This document shows, in pieces, positions 22,890 to 31,188 of a stretch of 64,000 nt of DNA. The stretch lies in NCBI RefSeq assembly GCF_029360585.1, contig NZ_JAQZSJ010000004.1, positions 62,001-126,000 on the forward strand, given 5' to 3'. The stretch comes from Cohnella caldifontis. GTDB taxonomy: Bacteria > Bacillota > Bacilli > Paenibacillales > Paenibacillaceae. Positions within the stretch are counted from its first letter, which is position 1; the number at the start of each line of letters is the position of its first letter. The notes below the pieces were generated by a model. The model searched no databases. It was not told the DNA's origin and saw only the letters and a list, made by a program, of their open reading frames with translations. The position numbers and the translations under genes were made by a program.

Positions 22890-24854
22890 TTATCCGCGTT
22901 CCCGGATCCATACCGCCATTTCGCCGGGGCGGCGATTGCCCCACATGCTATAGGGTACGGCCCGCATTCGATGCGGCACCGCGGGAAACTCGCCAATCCG
23001 GTACAGTTGCTGGCCCCACCCGGCAACGTCGTCCCGGCAAGCTTCCGCTTCCAGGGCAACAGCCCCTTCGGGACCGTCCTCCCAACTCGCGGTTCGGATG
23101 TCCGCCGACTTGGAGAGCGAGATTCCGGCAAGGTTCGGTCCATTGTCGGTTTCCTCCAGGCAGTAGACCATCGGCCCCCGTTGCAGCGCCGTCTTTCCGG
23201 CATTTTCGCGTACGAGCGGATGGGCCTTCACCCGCTCGACCGGCATGGGCAGCAGGAGCCGAATGACGTCTCCTTCTTTCCATGCCCGGCGAATCATCGC
23301 ATATCCCCGAGCCACATCGGGTTCGAGGACCGGAGTGCCGTTGACCATCAGCATCCACGCCTTGCACCAGCCGGGAATCCGCAGCCCGACGGTGAATTCG
23401 CATTCCCGCTCCGGGTGGACTTCGAGCGTCACGTCTCCATCCCAAGGATACTCCGTTTTTTGCGCAATGGTGACCTTATGGCTTCCGACGGTAATGGCGG
23501 CCTCGTTTTCCATGTACAGATGAACGTATACGCCCCGGACGTCGGTGGAATACACGTATTGCCCCAGGGAAGTTAGCAACCGGGCGATATTCGGCGGACA
23601 GCAGGCGCATCCGAACCAATGGACGCGCTCCGGCTTCACGTGCTTATGGTCGGCTCGTTCGCGGACCGCTTCAGGATGAACCTCCAGCGGGTTCACGTAA
23701 AAATACCGCGTTCCGTCCAGGGAAATTCCGCTTAGCACGCCGTTGTAAAGCGCACGTTCCATGACGTCCGCATACGCGCCGTTCGGTTCGAGCCGCAGCA
23801 TCCGGTGCATCCAGAAGACGAGGCCGATCGAGGCGCACGTTTCGGCGTAGGCAACATCGTTCGGCAGATCGTAATCGAACGTGAATCTCTCCGCATGCCC
23901 CTGCGAACCGATGCCGCCGGTAATGTACATGCGCCGCCCCGCCACGCTTTGCCAAACTTTCCCGAGCGCGTCGATCAGCGTGGAATCTCCCGTTTCGGCG
24001 GCAAGGTCCGCCATCGCCGCATACAAATACATCGCTCGTACGGCATGGCCGTCCGCATGCGGCTGTTCCCGAACGGGCGCGTGCGCCTGATGGTAGTCCA
24101 GGCCGAACCACTTGTCCTTGAAAATCCAGCCGAACGTTTCTTCTTCCGCCAAGAAGCTGGGCTGCTTGCCCCGCTCCTCGATGAAATACCGGCTGAGGCG
24201 CAGGTGTTTCTCGTCTCCGGTGGCGCGGTACAGCTTCACCAAAGCGAGCTCGATTTCCTCATGGCCGCAATAGACCTTGCGTTTGCCTTCCTCCGGTCCC
24301 ATCACGGAAATGATATAATCGACATACCGGCAGACAATATCCAGAAGCTTGCGTTTGCCGGTCGCCTGGTAATAAGCCACGGCCGCTTCGATCATATGGC
24401 CGGCGCAGTAAAGCTCATGGCCGTGGGAGAAGTCCTTCCAACGGTTCTCCGGCTGCGCCACCGTGAAAAACGTGTTCAGGTAGCCGTCTTCCTGCTGCGC
24501 CCGGCCGATCAGGTCGATGACCCCGTCCATGACCTTCTCCAGCTCCGGACTCGGATACGAAACCAGGCTGTAACTTGCGGCTTCCAGCCATTTCGCCACG
24601 TCGCTGTCCTGGAAACGTTCGCCGTAAAATTTGCCGTTCGCGAGTCCGGCGGCGATTTTGAAATTTTCCACGGCATGGCTGGACTCGGCCCCCGGGATGT
24701 TGTCGTTTAACGCATTCCATTGATAGGGAATGACTTCCCGCGCCATTTGGTCGATCCGTCCCCGCCAGAAGCGGTCCCGGATCGATACCCGCTCCATCGG
24801 AACCGGAACCGTCAGATGATGTTCTCGCAATGGATGCACCCTCTTATCTCTCAT
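22890..24854 (-). CDS. Beta-L-arabinofuranosidase, GH127 family (second copy)
   Basis: 654 residues from ATG 24854, which overlaps the upstream GH127 stop by 11 nt. The open frame to 25013 runs inside that gene and is discarded; a TTG slightly downstream, after AGAGGG, is an alternative start. Residues match the known GH127 zinc-thiolate active site of HypBA1: acid/base Glu322 (HAERFTFDY), Glu338 and Cys340 (AETCASIG), and Cys418/Cys419 (CACCPPN). The (alpha/alpha)6-barrel segments GHELYCAGHMIEAAVAYY and VREQPHADGHAVRAMYLY are present. There is no signal peptide, so it acts in the cytoplasm on imported arabino-oligosaccharides. Confidence 0.93.
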   Translation of the reverse strand: MRDKRVHPLREHHLTVPVPMERVSIRDRFWRGRIDQMAREVIPYQWNALNDNIPGAESSHAVENFKIAAGLANGKFYGERFQDSDVAKWLEAASYSLVSYPSPELEKVMDGVIDLIGRAQQEDGYLNTFFTVAQPENRWKDFSHGHELYCAGHMIEAAVAYYQATGKRKLLDIVCRYVDYIISVMGPEEGKRKVYCGHEEIELALVKLYRATGDEKHLRLSRYFIEERGKQPSFLAEEETFGWIFKDKWFGLDYHQAHAPVREQPHADGHAVRAMYLYAAMADLAAETGDSTLIDALGKVWQSVAGRRMYITGGIGSQGHAERFTFDYDLPNDVAYAETCASIGLVFWMHRMLRLEPNGAYADVMERALYNGVLSGISLDGTRYFYVNPLEVHPEAVRERADHKHVKPERVHWFGCACCPPNIARLLTSLGQYVYSTDVRGVYVHLYMENEAAITVGSHKVTIAQKTEYPWDGDVTLEVHPERECEFTVGLRIPGWCKAWMLMVNGTPVLEPDVARGYAMIRRAWKEGDVIRLLLPMPVERVKAHPLVRENAGKTALQRGPMVYCLEETDNGPNLAGISLSKSADIRTASWEDGPEGAVALEAEACRDDVAGWGQQLYRIGEFPAVPHRMRAVPYSMWGNRRPGEMAVWIRERG

Positions 24855-26829
24855 TGATCCAGACGGCCATTTCGCCGCGCCCCCGATTGTTCCAGGCATA
24901 ATACGGCACCGCTTTGATGCGGACCTTCTCTTCGGCAGGCCTCTGCGCCGAATAAAGCGCCGGCTGTTCGACAGCGGTTTTGACGGCATCCGCGTACAAC
25001 GCCACCACGCCATTCAACAGACCTTCCTCGAAACGGGCTTCCGGCTTGCTCTCCCGCGGAAGGGAGATGCCGGAGAGCACCGGACCGTTGTCCGCCTCTT
25101 CCAGACAGTAAACGACCGGTCCTCTCTGCAGCGCGACTTTGCCGCCGTTGTATCGGACCTTCGGATGGGCGTATACTTTTTCGACGTCCATCGGGAGAAG
25201 CAGCTCCAGCGTATCGCCGTCCGTCCAGACCCGGTCGATTTTCGCATACCCGTTTTCCACGGCGGTCTCCTTTGTGATGTCCACACCGTTGAGCATGATC
25301 GCATAATCGCGGGCCCATCCCGGGATCCGAAGCGCGAGCGTCCGTTTTACCGGGGCTTCGCCCTCGATGCGAAGACGCACGCTTCCGTTCCAGGGATAGC
25401 CGGATTCCTGGACGAGCGTGAATGCGCCGGAACCGCTGCCGATTTTCGCGCTGCTGGACATATAAAGATGCGTATAGACGACGTCCTCGTCCAGCGTATA
25501 TATATATTGTCCGAGTGAAGTGATCAACCGGGAAATGTTGGGCGGACAGCACGGACAGTCGAACCAATGCTGCCGCTCCGTCAGGATGTGCTCCTTGTCT
25601 TTGCGGACGGCGCAGGCCTCCGGCCAGATTTCCAGCGGATTCGTGTAGAAGAACTGCTTGCCGCTCAATGCGAGACCGCTCAGCACTCCGTTATACAGCG
25701 CCCGTTCCATGACGTCGGCGTATTTGCGGTCCGGCTCCAGGCGAAGCATCCGCTGGGCCCAGAAAATGAGCCCGATCGACGCGCACGTTTCGTTATAGCT
25801 GGCATCGTTCGGCAGGTCGTAATCGAAGGTGAACATTTCGCCGACGGCGGAAGATCCGATGCCGCCGGTAATATGCATGCGCTTTCCGACGACGCTGTCC
25901 CACAGCCGCTTGCAGGCTTGAAGCAGCTCCCCGTCCCCGTATTCCAGCGCCAGATCGGCCATCGAACTGTACAGGTACATGCCTTTGACGGAATGTCCGT
26001 CCGCATGCTCCTGCTCACGGACCGGCAGGTGGGATTGCGAATGCTGGTAGTTCTCTTCCTCGAGCGCATAGACGAGATGTTCCATGATGTTCCGGTCGGA
26101 GGAGGCCGCCGCTTTCTCGACGGTGAAATAATAAGGCTTCTGCCCTCTTTCTTCCACGAAATATTTGCTGAGTCGCAAATATTCCTCGTCCCCCGTGACG
26201 CGGTACAGCCGGACCAGCGCGAGTTCGACCTCCGCGTGCCCGCAGTAGCCTCGCTTCTGACCTTCCTCCCGGCCGAACACCCTGCCGATATGATCGGCGT
26301 ATTTGCGCGCGATTCGAAGAAAGGAATCTTTGCCCGTCGCCTCGTAATGCGCCACGGCCGCCTCGATCAAATGACCGGCGCAATAGAGCTCGCACGATTC
26401 CCGCAGGAAGCTCCATCTTTTATCGATTCCGTTCAGCGAATAATGGGTGTTCAAATAGCCGTCGTCTTCCTGGGCCTGATCCAGGATCTCAATGACGCCG
26501 TCGAGCAGCGCTTCCAGCTCCGCGTCCGGCTTGATCATCAGGCTGTAGGACGCGGCTTCGATCCATTTGGCCAAATCGCTGTCCTGCGACACCAATCCGA
26601 AGAAGCCTTGATCGGACAAACCGGCCGCCGCCTTGAAGTTTTCGACCGCCGCGCTTTTGGGAACGCCGGGGATCCGGTCGTTCAGCGCTTCCCAGATATA
26701 CGGGATCGTAACGCCCGTAATCAGTTCCTGCCGGTCCTTCCAGAAGCCTCCGTCCAATCGCACGTCCTGAATCGGCAGCAGCTGCCGTATTTTGCGCGGG
26801 TGATGGGTTGTGTGGTTCAAACGAAACAC
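24844..26829 (-). CDS. Beta-L-arabinofuranosidase, GH127 family (first copy)
   Basis: 661 residues. It has the same active-site set as its tandem neighbour: Glu331 (GEMFTFDYDLPND), Glu347 and Cys349 (NETCASIG), and the CPCCPPN cysteines. It has a roughly 10-residue insertion near 245 (DRNIMEHLVYALEEE) absent from the second copy. No signal peptide. The listed start is GTG 26829, but a TTG three codons later is better spaced from AAGAGG. It follows the second permease by 27 nt. Tandem GH127 genes of moderate similarity suggest different linkage or chain-length preferences. Confidence 0.93.
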   Translation of the reverse strand: MFRLNHTTHHPRKIRQLLPIQDVRLDGGFWKDRQELITGVTIPYIWEALNDRIPGVPKSAAVENFKAAAGLSDQGFFGLVSQDSDLAKWIEAASYSLMIKPDAELEALLDGVIEILDQAQEDDGYLNTHYSLNGIDKRWSFLRESCELYCAGHLIEAAVAHYEATGKDSFLRIARKYADHIGRVFGREEGQKRGYCGHAEVELALVRLYRVTGDEEYLRLSKYFVEERGQKPYYFTVEKAAASSDRNIMEHLVYALEEENYQHSQSHLPVREQEHADGHSVKGMYLYSSMADLALEYGDGELLQACKRLWDSVVGKRMHITGGIGSSAVGEMFTFDYDLPNDASYNETCASIGLIFWAQRMLRLEPDRKYADVMERALYNGVLSGLALSGKQFFYTNPLEIWPEACAVRKDKEHILTERQHWFDCPCCPPNISRLITSLGQYIYTLDEDVVYTHLYMSSSAKIGSGSGAFTLVQESGYPWNGSVRLRIEGEAPVKRTLALRIPGWARDYAIMLNGVDITKETAVENGYAKIDRVWTDGDTLELLLPMDVEKVYAHPKVRYNGGKVALQRGPVVYCLEEADNGPVLSGISLPRESKPEARFEEGLLNGVVALYADAVKTAVEQPALYSAQRPAEEKVRIKAVPYYAWNNRGRGEMAVWINER

Positions 26830-26856
26830 CTCTTCAGCTTTCCGTATGGGATGAGG

Positions 26857-27684
26857 TTAACCTTTGACGGCACCGGCGACGATGCCTTGAATAATGTATC
26901 TTTGGGTGAAAACGTACAGAATCAGCAGCGGCAGCACCGCCATGACGCCGGAAGCCAGCAGCAGATTCCAGCGGTTGTTCGAAAATTGGTTGAAGAAAAT
27001 CATCTGCGACAGCGGAATCGTATAGAACTTGTTTTTCGTGATAAGTATCAAAGGCAGCATCAGGTCGTTCCAGTAACGGATGACGTATATGACCACCAGC
27101 GTGCCGGTCACGGGTTTCAGAAGCGGAAAAATAATTTGGAAAAACATCCGGTAACCGTAACAGCCGTCCATTTCCGCGCATTCGTCCAGCTCGCGGGGAA
27201 TCGCCTTTACGGCGCTGCTGAACAGCAGCACGCCCAGCGAGCAGGAAAATCCGGCATTCAGGACGCTGATCGCGAGCAGATTGTTTTTGAGATCGAGCCA
27301 GGCCGCCACTTGCGCGATCGGAATCATGACCACGGGAAACGGCAGCATGATGGCGATCGTGAAGAGCAGAAGAAGCATCTGGCTTCCCTTCGAGTTCAAG
27401 CGGGACAGCTTGTAGCCGGCCATCGACGTGATCACGATTACGATGAGCGTACTGACGCCCGCGAATAATACCGTGTTCAGGAATACCCTGTGATAGGCGC
27501 TTTCGCTCCAGGTTTCCGTGTAGTTGGCAAATTGCAGCGTTTTCGGCAGCGCGATCGGGTCCATCAGGACTTCTCCGAAGTCCTTTAGCGAGTTGACCGC
27601 GATAAACAGCAGCGGCGAAAACAAAATCAGCACGAATACCCAGAGTCCGAGCTCGATGCCGCGGTTTTTCAAAACGCTCGTCAT
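26857..27684 (-). CDS. Sugar ABC transporter permease (MalG-like, CUT1)
   Basis: 275 residues from the ATG that overlaps the preceding permease stop (TAATG at 27682-27686). The ribosome binding site AAGGAGGTG lies inside the upstream gene. Six transmembrane helices are expected, and the cytoplasmic EAA loop is visible as ELDECAEMDGCYGYRMFFQIIFP. The C-terminus TQRYIIQGIVAGAVKG is characteristic of MalG-type subunits. With the permease at 27684-28583 and the lipoprotein at 28658-29977 it forms an oligosaccharide importer. No ATPase gene is present locally, so a shared MsmX-type ATPase is likely. Confidence 0.95.
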   Translation of the reverse strand: MTSVLKNRGIELGLWVFVLILFSPLLFIAVNSLKDFGEVLMDPIALPKTLQFANYTETWSESAYHRVFLNTVLFAGVSTLIVIVITSMAGYKLSRLNSKGSQMLLLLFTIAIMLPFPVVMIPIAQVAAWLDLKNNLLAISVLNAGFSCSLGVLLFSSAVKAIPRELDECAEMDGCYGYRMFFQIIFPLLKPVTGTLVVIYVIRYWNDLMLPLILITKNKFYTIPLSQMIFFNQFSNNRWNLLLASGVMAVLPLLILYVFTQRYIIQGIVAGAVKG

Positions 27685-28583
27685 TACATGGACACCTCCT
27701 TGCCGCGGAACACTTTCAATTGAAAATACGTGATGATGAGAACGAGTACGGCGAGCACTACGGCAAGCGACGAAGCGTATCCCATTTGCTGGTTGTTGAA
27801 AGCGGTGTTGTAAATGTAGAGGGAGACGCTCTCCGATGCATGGCCCGGTCCGCCCCCGGTTAACGTCATGAGCAGGGGAAACATATGGAGGGCATCGGTG
27901 ATCGACAGAAACACGCAAATCGCCATCGTCGGCATGAGCAGCGGCAGCGTGATCCTCGTGATCTGCTTCCAGCCGGTAGCCCCGTCGATCACGGCCGCTT
28001 CCAGCGGTTCCTTCGGAATCAACTGCAGTCCGGCAATGTAGATGACCATGAAATAACCCATCGCCTGCCACATTTTCACGAAAATAATCGAGTAAAGCAC
28101 CAGATGCTCGTTGGATAACCAGCTGATGCCGAAAATGCCCAGATGCGTCTTGTCGTACAAGCCGGTCATGAACCGTCCGAGCAGGAACTGCCACAGGAAA
28201 CCGACGGTGACGTCGTTAAACAGAAACGGCGTGAAGATGACCGCCCTCAAAGCGGTTTTCGATTTGATGCTTCGGGTGAGCAGCAAGGCCAAAGCAACGG
28301 CCACGATGTTGATGCCGATTGTATACAGCACGGCATAAGTGAGCGTGAATCGGAGAGAACCGAGAAAGAGATCGTCCTTCAGCATGTTCGCGTAGTTGTC
28401 GATGCCGATATAGTGCCTTGATCTAGCGATGCCGTTCCAATCGGTGAAGGAATAGACAACGGTTTGCAACAGCGGCACGATGAAGAACAAAGAATAGAGC
28501 AGCAAAGCGGGTGCGACGAACTTGACGAAATCGACTTTGCCTCTCCACGATCTTCCGGTCCTCCGGCCTGTGATGGTCCTCAT
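27684..28583 (-). CDS. Sugar ABC transporter permease (MalF-like, CUT1)
   Basis: 299 residues from ATG 28583, preceded by GCGGAG at 8 nt. The frame to a TTG at 28619 lies within an intergenic hairpin and is unlikely. The first helix is VAPALLLYSLFFIVPLLQTVVYSF; the EAA loop is EPLEAAVIDGATGWKQITRITLP, and GGGPGHASESVSLYIYNTAF is the typical late motif. It pairs with the MalG-like subunit through a 1-nt stop/start overlap. Confidence 0.95.
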   Translation of the reverse strand: MRTITGRRTGRSWRGKVDFVKFVAPALLLYSLFFIVPLLQTVVYSFTDWNGIARSRHYIGIDNYANMLKDDLFLGSLRFTLTYAVLYTIGINIVAVALALLLTRSIKSKTALRAVIFTPFLFNDVTVGFLWQFLLGRFMTGLYDKTHLGIFGISWLSNEHLVLYSIIFVKMWQAMGYFMVIYIAGLQLIPKEPLEAAVIDGATGWKQITRITLPLLMPTMAICVFLSITDALHMFPLLMTLTGGGPGHASESVSLYIYNTAFNNQQMGYASSLAVVLAVLVLIITYFQLKVFRGKEVSM

Positions 28584-28615
28584 GTTCGGATGCTCCGCTT
28601 CTTCGAATATTCGGG

Positions 28616-28647
28616 ACAAGGCTGAAACGGTCGGGATTCAGCCTTGT
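28616..28647 (-). other. Intercistronic hairpin between binding protein and permease genes
   Basis: A perfect 11-bp stem (ACAAGGCTGAA with its complement at 28637-28647) around a 10-nt loop, directly after the lipoprotein stop codon and without a T run. Such stems stabilise the upstream mRNA and lower downstream expression, giving excess binding protein over permease. Confidence 0.65.
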
Positions 28648-28657
28648 GCCCGCATGC

Positions 28658-29977
28658 TTACTTGGACAAAGAGCCCGCGAATTTCTTGAACGCCGCGTCG
28701 AACTGGCCGATCAGCTTCTTGTGATCCTTCTCGCCTTTATAGATATAGTCGACGATGATTTTCCAGGATTCCGCGTCGAATCCCGCCGGTTCATAAGAGT
28801 AGTAAGTAAAGACCGTCTTGTTGTCCTTGAGGTATTGCTGGAGCTCTTCCGAAGCGGAATCCAGCTTCGGATCGGCCGTCGAGTTGGCCGTCGGAATGCC
28901 GATCGAATCGTAGTACACCTTGGCCTCTCCGTTGGAATCCATGAAATAGTCCACGTATTTGCGTACGGCGTCCATGTCCTTGGCGTTTTCCAACACGTTG
29001 ATGACGAAGCCGTACTGTTTCGGGAATTTCAGCAGGTTCGGATCTTCGGAAATCGGCAGCGGGAACATGCCCATGTCCAGATCCTTGTTCAGCTCCCTCA
29101 ATTGCACGATGGACCAGTTGCCCTGCACCATCATGGCGGCGTCGCCTTTGGCGAATACGGCGTATTGTCCGGAAACGTCGCTGTCGAACGGACGCGGCTG
29201 CGTATTGGCCACGATCAGGTCGAGCACGCTCAGCGCTTCATCCATGCCCGGCACGTCGAACGTCCAGTTGCCTTTCTTGTATTCCTCGATGTTTGCCGTT
29301 ACCTTCGGCGTAAGAATCGGAGAAGCCGCGTAGCCGAGGAACTGTCCGATCGTCCAAGGCGTCGCGAAACCGGCCGCGAACGGCGTAATGCCGGCCGCTT
29401 TCAGTTTCTCGACGTCGGCCTTCAGTTCGGAAATGGTCTTCGGAGGCGATTGGATGCCGGCTTTCTCGAACAGCTTTTTGTTGTAGAATACGCCCCATGC
29501 CTGCGTGTCCATCGGGATGCCGTAGATGCCGTCTCCCACTTTCACCGTCTCCAGCTCCGAGGGATTGATTTTCTTCATGAACTCTTCGTTCTTCAGGTCC
29601 TTGATGTAGCCTTCCTTGACGTAAGAAGCCAGTTCAAAGCCCTGCAACTGCGAGGTCATATCCGGCGCGTCATTGGTTGCCAGCCGCGTTCTGAGCTGCT
29701 CCAAGTGCTGCAAGCCCGAGGGTTTGAACGAGACCGACACGTCGGACTGGCTCCCGTTAAAGCTCTTCGTAATTCTGCCGAACAGCTCCGTCCGGTTCGG
29801 ATCGCCGAACAGGAAGTCGATCGTACCCGAGCCGGCCGGTTTGCTGGCCGCGTTCGAAGCCGGAGGAATTCCCGCCGCCTCGCTGCCGCTGCCTTCGCCT
29901 TTGCTCGAACAAGCCGCCAACAAACCCGCCGACAAGACGACGGTAAGACCGATGCCAAACCATCTGTTTCTTTTCAT
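28658..29977 (-). CDS. Sugar ABC transporter substrate-binding lipoprotein (family 1)
   Basis: 439 residues from ATG 29977 (GGAGGG five nt upstream). The open frame to 30211 crosses the promoter and is not used. The lipoprotein signal is MKRNRWFGIGLTVVLSAGL with lipobox L-A-A-C, followed by a Gly/Ser/Ala tether. The solute-binding family 1 features include FGRITKSFNGSQSDVSVSFK and the ligand-binding hinge PMDTQAWGVFYNKKLFEKAG. It heads the arabinofuranoside operon (transporter, two GH127 enzymes) and should bind arabinose-containing oligosaccharides. Confidence 0.94.
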   Translation of the reverse strand: MKRNRWFGIGLTVVLSAGLLAACSSKGEGSGSEAAGIPPASNAASKPAGSGTIDFLFGDPNRTELFGRITKSFNGSQSDVSVSFKPSGLQHLEQLRTRLATNDAPDMTSQLQGFELASYVKEGYIKDLKNEEFMKKINPSELETVKVGDGIYGIPMDTQAWGVFYNKKLFEKAGIQSPPKTISELKADVEKLKAAGITPFAAGFATPWTIGQFLGYAASPILTPKVTANIEEYKKGNWTFDVPGMDEALSVLDLIVANTQPRPFDSDVSGQYAVFAKGDAAMMVQGNWSIVQLRELNKDLDMGMFPLPISEDPNLLKFPKQYGFVINVLENAKDMDAVRKYVDYFMDSNGEAKVYYDSIGIPTANSTADPKLDSASEELQQYLKDNKTVFTYYSYEPAGFDAESWKIIVDYIYKGEKDHKKLIGQFDAAFKKFAGSLSK

Positions 29978-29997
29978 GGAAGCCCTCCATAAGTGTG

Positions 29998-30011
29998 TGA
30001 TTGCGCTTACA
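29998..30011 (-). promoter_or_regulatory. cre-like catabolite repression site
   Basis: On the minus strand TGTAAGCGCAATCA matches the consensus TGWNANCGNTNWCA except at one position. It begins 5 nt after the -10 box of the arabinofuranoside operon, so CcpA bound here would cover the transcription start. Confidence 0.6.
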
Positions 30012-30016
30012 GATCC

Positions 30017-30045
30017 ATCATAACAACGCATTCCAATCACTTTAA
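30017..30045 (-). promoter_or_regulatory. Promoter of the arabinofuranoside operon (extended -10)
   Basis: On the minus strand TGT-TATGAT forms an extended -10 box (30017-30022 plus the TG), with a weak TTAAAG -35 (30040-30045) 17 nt upstream. The weak -35 with an extended -10 fits an activator-dependent promoter, for example one using the YesN-type regulator. Confidence 0.6.
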
Positions 30046-30097
30046 CGTAGGAAATTGACCTCGCCAAGTACAATATTGACCTTCTGTCGACATAAAA

Positions 30098-30128
30098 AAT
30101 GACGCTCGGGCACGAAATCCGCGTCATT
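30098..30128 (-). terminator. Terminator-like hairpin upstream of the arabinofuranoside promoter
   Basis: AATGACGC (30098-30105) and GCGTCATT (30121-30128) form an 8-bp stem followed on the minus strand by a T run. No gene ends here now; it may shield the promoter from read-through or be the remnant of a lost gene. Confidence 0.45.
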
Positions 30129-30382
30129 CCGGTACTCTTCATCGATTTCAAAATAGGGGTGAGCGGCCGCGAAATGTTGCTTCGCCAATCGAGACAAGTG
30201 TTGCGTCTCAACTTCTAAATTCGCATGAAATATTCGTTGGAAAGCTCATGCAACGACGCTAAGCGTTCCGCTGCGGCTTAGTGGTATATCGACTTGAACT
30301 TTTGTACCCGTTAGGTAACCCCATTATGTCCCCATTAGCCGGAATTGAATTCTTCGTACAATAAAGCAACCATTAAGAAAAA
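30129..30382. other. Gene-free stretch between the sugar operon and the tRNA cluster
   Basis: No credible coding frame. It contains a small inverted repeat (CTAAGC near 30260 and GCTTAG near 30277). The stretch near 30320-30345 with two CCCCATTA words is next to a tRNA-Leu 3' end, where integrases often insert, but no integrase or attachment repeat can be seen. Confidence 0.4.
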
Positions 30383-30411
30383 ACAAAAAAAACCCTTGTT
30401 CCGCAAGGGTT
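30383..30411 (-). terminator. Terminator of the Glu-Lys-Leu tRNA unit
   Basis: Stem AACCCTTG / CAAGGGTT (30391-30398, 30404-30411) followed by eight T on the minus strand, 17 nt beyond the CCA end of tRNA-Leu. Confidence 0.9.
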
Positions 30412-30427
30412 CTTATCATCTTAAGTA

Positions 30428-30513
30428 TGGTGCGGTCGAGAGGACTCGAACCTCCACGGTATTGCTACCGCCAGCCCCTCAAGCTGGTGCGTCTGCCATT
30501 CCGCCACGACCGC
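30428..30513 (-). tRNA. tRNA-Leu (GAG)
   Basis: The minus-strand cloverleaf has acceptor GCGGTCG / CGACCGC, anticodon stem CCAGC / GCTGG with loop TTGAGGG (anticodon GAG), a long variable arm as expected for leucine tRNA, and T loop TTCGAGT. CCA is encoded at 30428-30430. It is last in the Glu-Lys-Leu unit. Confidence 0.95.
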
Positions 30514-30558
30514 ATATGAGTTGTCGTCTTCCACGAGGTTGTGGACGAGACCAAAAAC

Positions 30559-30634
30559 TGGTGAGCCATGAAGGACTCGAACCTTCGACACCCTGATTAA
30601 AAGTCAGGTGCTCTACCGACTGAGCTAATGGCTC
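30559..30634 (-). tRNA. tRNA-Lys (TTT)
   Basis: Acceptor GAGCCAT / ATGGCTC, D loop AGTCGGTAGA, anticodon stem CTGA / TCAG with loop CTTTTAA (anticodon TTT), T loop TTCGAGT. CCA is encoded at 30559-30561. 73 nt plus CCA. Confidence 0.96.
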
Positions 30635-30703
30635 AAATTCTGGGGACCCCGAAAAGCAATCGGAATTCGCTGCAACGCCGCGCTTCACTTTTTTGGGGTG
30701 TTT

Positions 30704-30778
30704 TGGTGACCCGTAGGGGATTCGAACCCCTGTTACCTCCGTGAAAGGGAGGTGTCTTAACCCCTTGACCAACGGGCC
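30704..30778 (-). tRNA. tRNA-Glu (TTC)
   Basis: Acceptor begins GGCCCGT and pairs with ACGGGTC, with wobble. Anticodon arm CCTCC-CTTTCAC-GGAGG gives TTC. T arm GGGG TTCGAAT CCCC. CCA is encoded at 30704-30706. First tRNA after its own promoter at 30834-30862. Confidence 0.96.
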
Positions 30779-30833
30779 ATACGGGCTTTCGATCCGGCCG
30801 TTCATCATGCCCCTGTTTCAGACGACAAGGATG

Positions 30834-30862
30834 ATTATATCTGATCCCGGCAGCGAAGGCAA
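30834..30862 (-). promoter_or_regulatory. Promoter of the Glu-Lys-Leu tRNA unit
   Basis: The minus strand has TTGCCT (30857-30862), a 17-nt spacer and a perfect TATAAT (30834-30839), 56 nt upstream of tRNA-Glu. It is the clearest sigma-A promoter in the window. Confidence 0.85.
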
Positions 30863-30936
30863 GCCTTTTCGCAACGTTTTTTTGCAGCCAATTGCTTACA
30901 GTTGCGGGCCCCGTCGCGATCCCCGAAAATCAGAAA

Positions 30937-30965
30937 GGCCCATCGGCAAGTCTGCCGACCGGGCC
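30937..30965 (-). terminator. Terminator between the Asn-Ser and Glu-Lys-Leu tRNA units
   Basis: GGCCC and TCGGCA pair with TGCCGA and GGGCC with one internal mismatch, followed by TTTCTGATTTT on the minus strand, after tRNA-Ser. Confidence 0.75.
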
Positions 30966-30996
30966 CCGGTTTCGTCACGTTTTGGGATAAAGCAAA

Positions 30997-31085
30997 TGGC
31001 GGAGAGAGAGGGATTCGAACCCTCGCGGCTGTTACACCCTAACGCTTTAGCAAAGCGCCCCCTTCGGCCTCTTGGGTACCTCTCC
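30997..31085 (-). tRNA. tRNA-Ser (GCT)
   Basis: Acceptor GGAGAGG pairs with TCTCTCC, the anticodon loop TTGCTAA gives GCT, a long variable arm is present as in serine tRNAs, and the T arm is GAGGG TTCGAAT CCCTC. CCA is encoded at 30997-30999. Confidence 0.95.
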
Positions 31086-31090
31086 ATATA

Positions 31091-31166
31091 TGGCTCCCCG
31101 AACTGGACTCGAACCAGTGACAACTCGATTAACAGTCGAGTGCTCTACCGACTGAGCTATCGGGGA
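31091..31166 (-). tRNA. tRNA-Asn (GTT)
   Basis: Acceptor TCCCCGA / TCGGGGA, anticodon arm CTCGA-CTGTTAA-TCGAG gives GTT, T loop TTCGAGT. CCA is encoded at 31091-31093. It is first in the cluster, 8 nt after which tRNA-Ser begins on the minus strand. Confidence 0.96.
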
Positions 31167-31188
31167 ACGTTCAAAAGTGACATTGATA

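Noticed and set aside
25567-27468. 633-residue plus-strand frame opposite the first GH127 gene and a permease gene
   Set aside because: Same shadow pattern; it crosses gene boundaries of the real minus-strand genes.
30240-30345. Attachment site of an integrated element beside tRNA-Leu
   Set aside because: No integrase, no repeat of the tRNA 3' end, and the terminator of the tRNA unit is intact.
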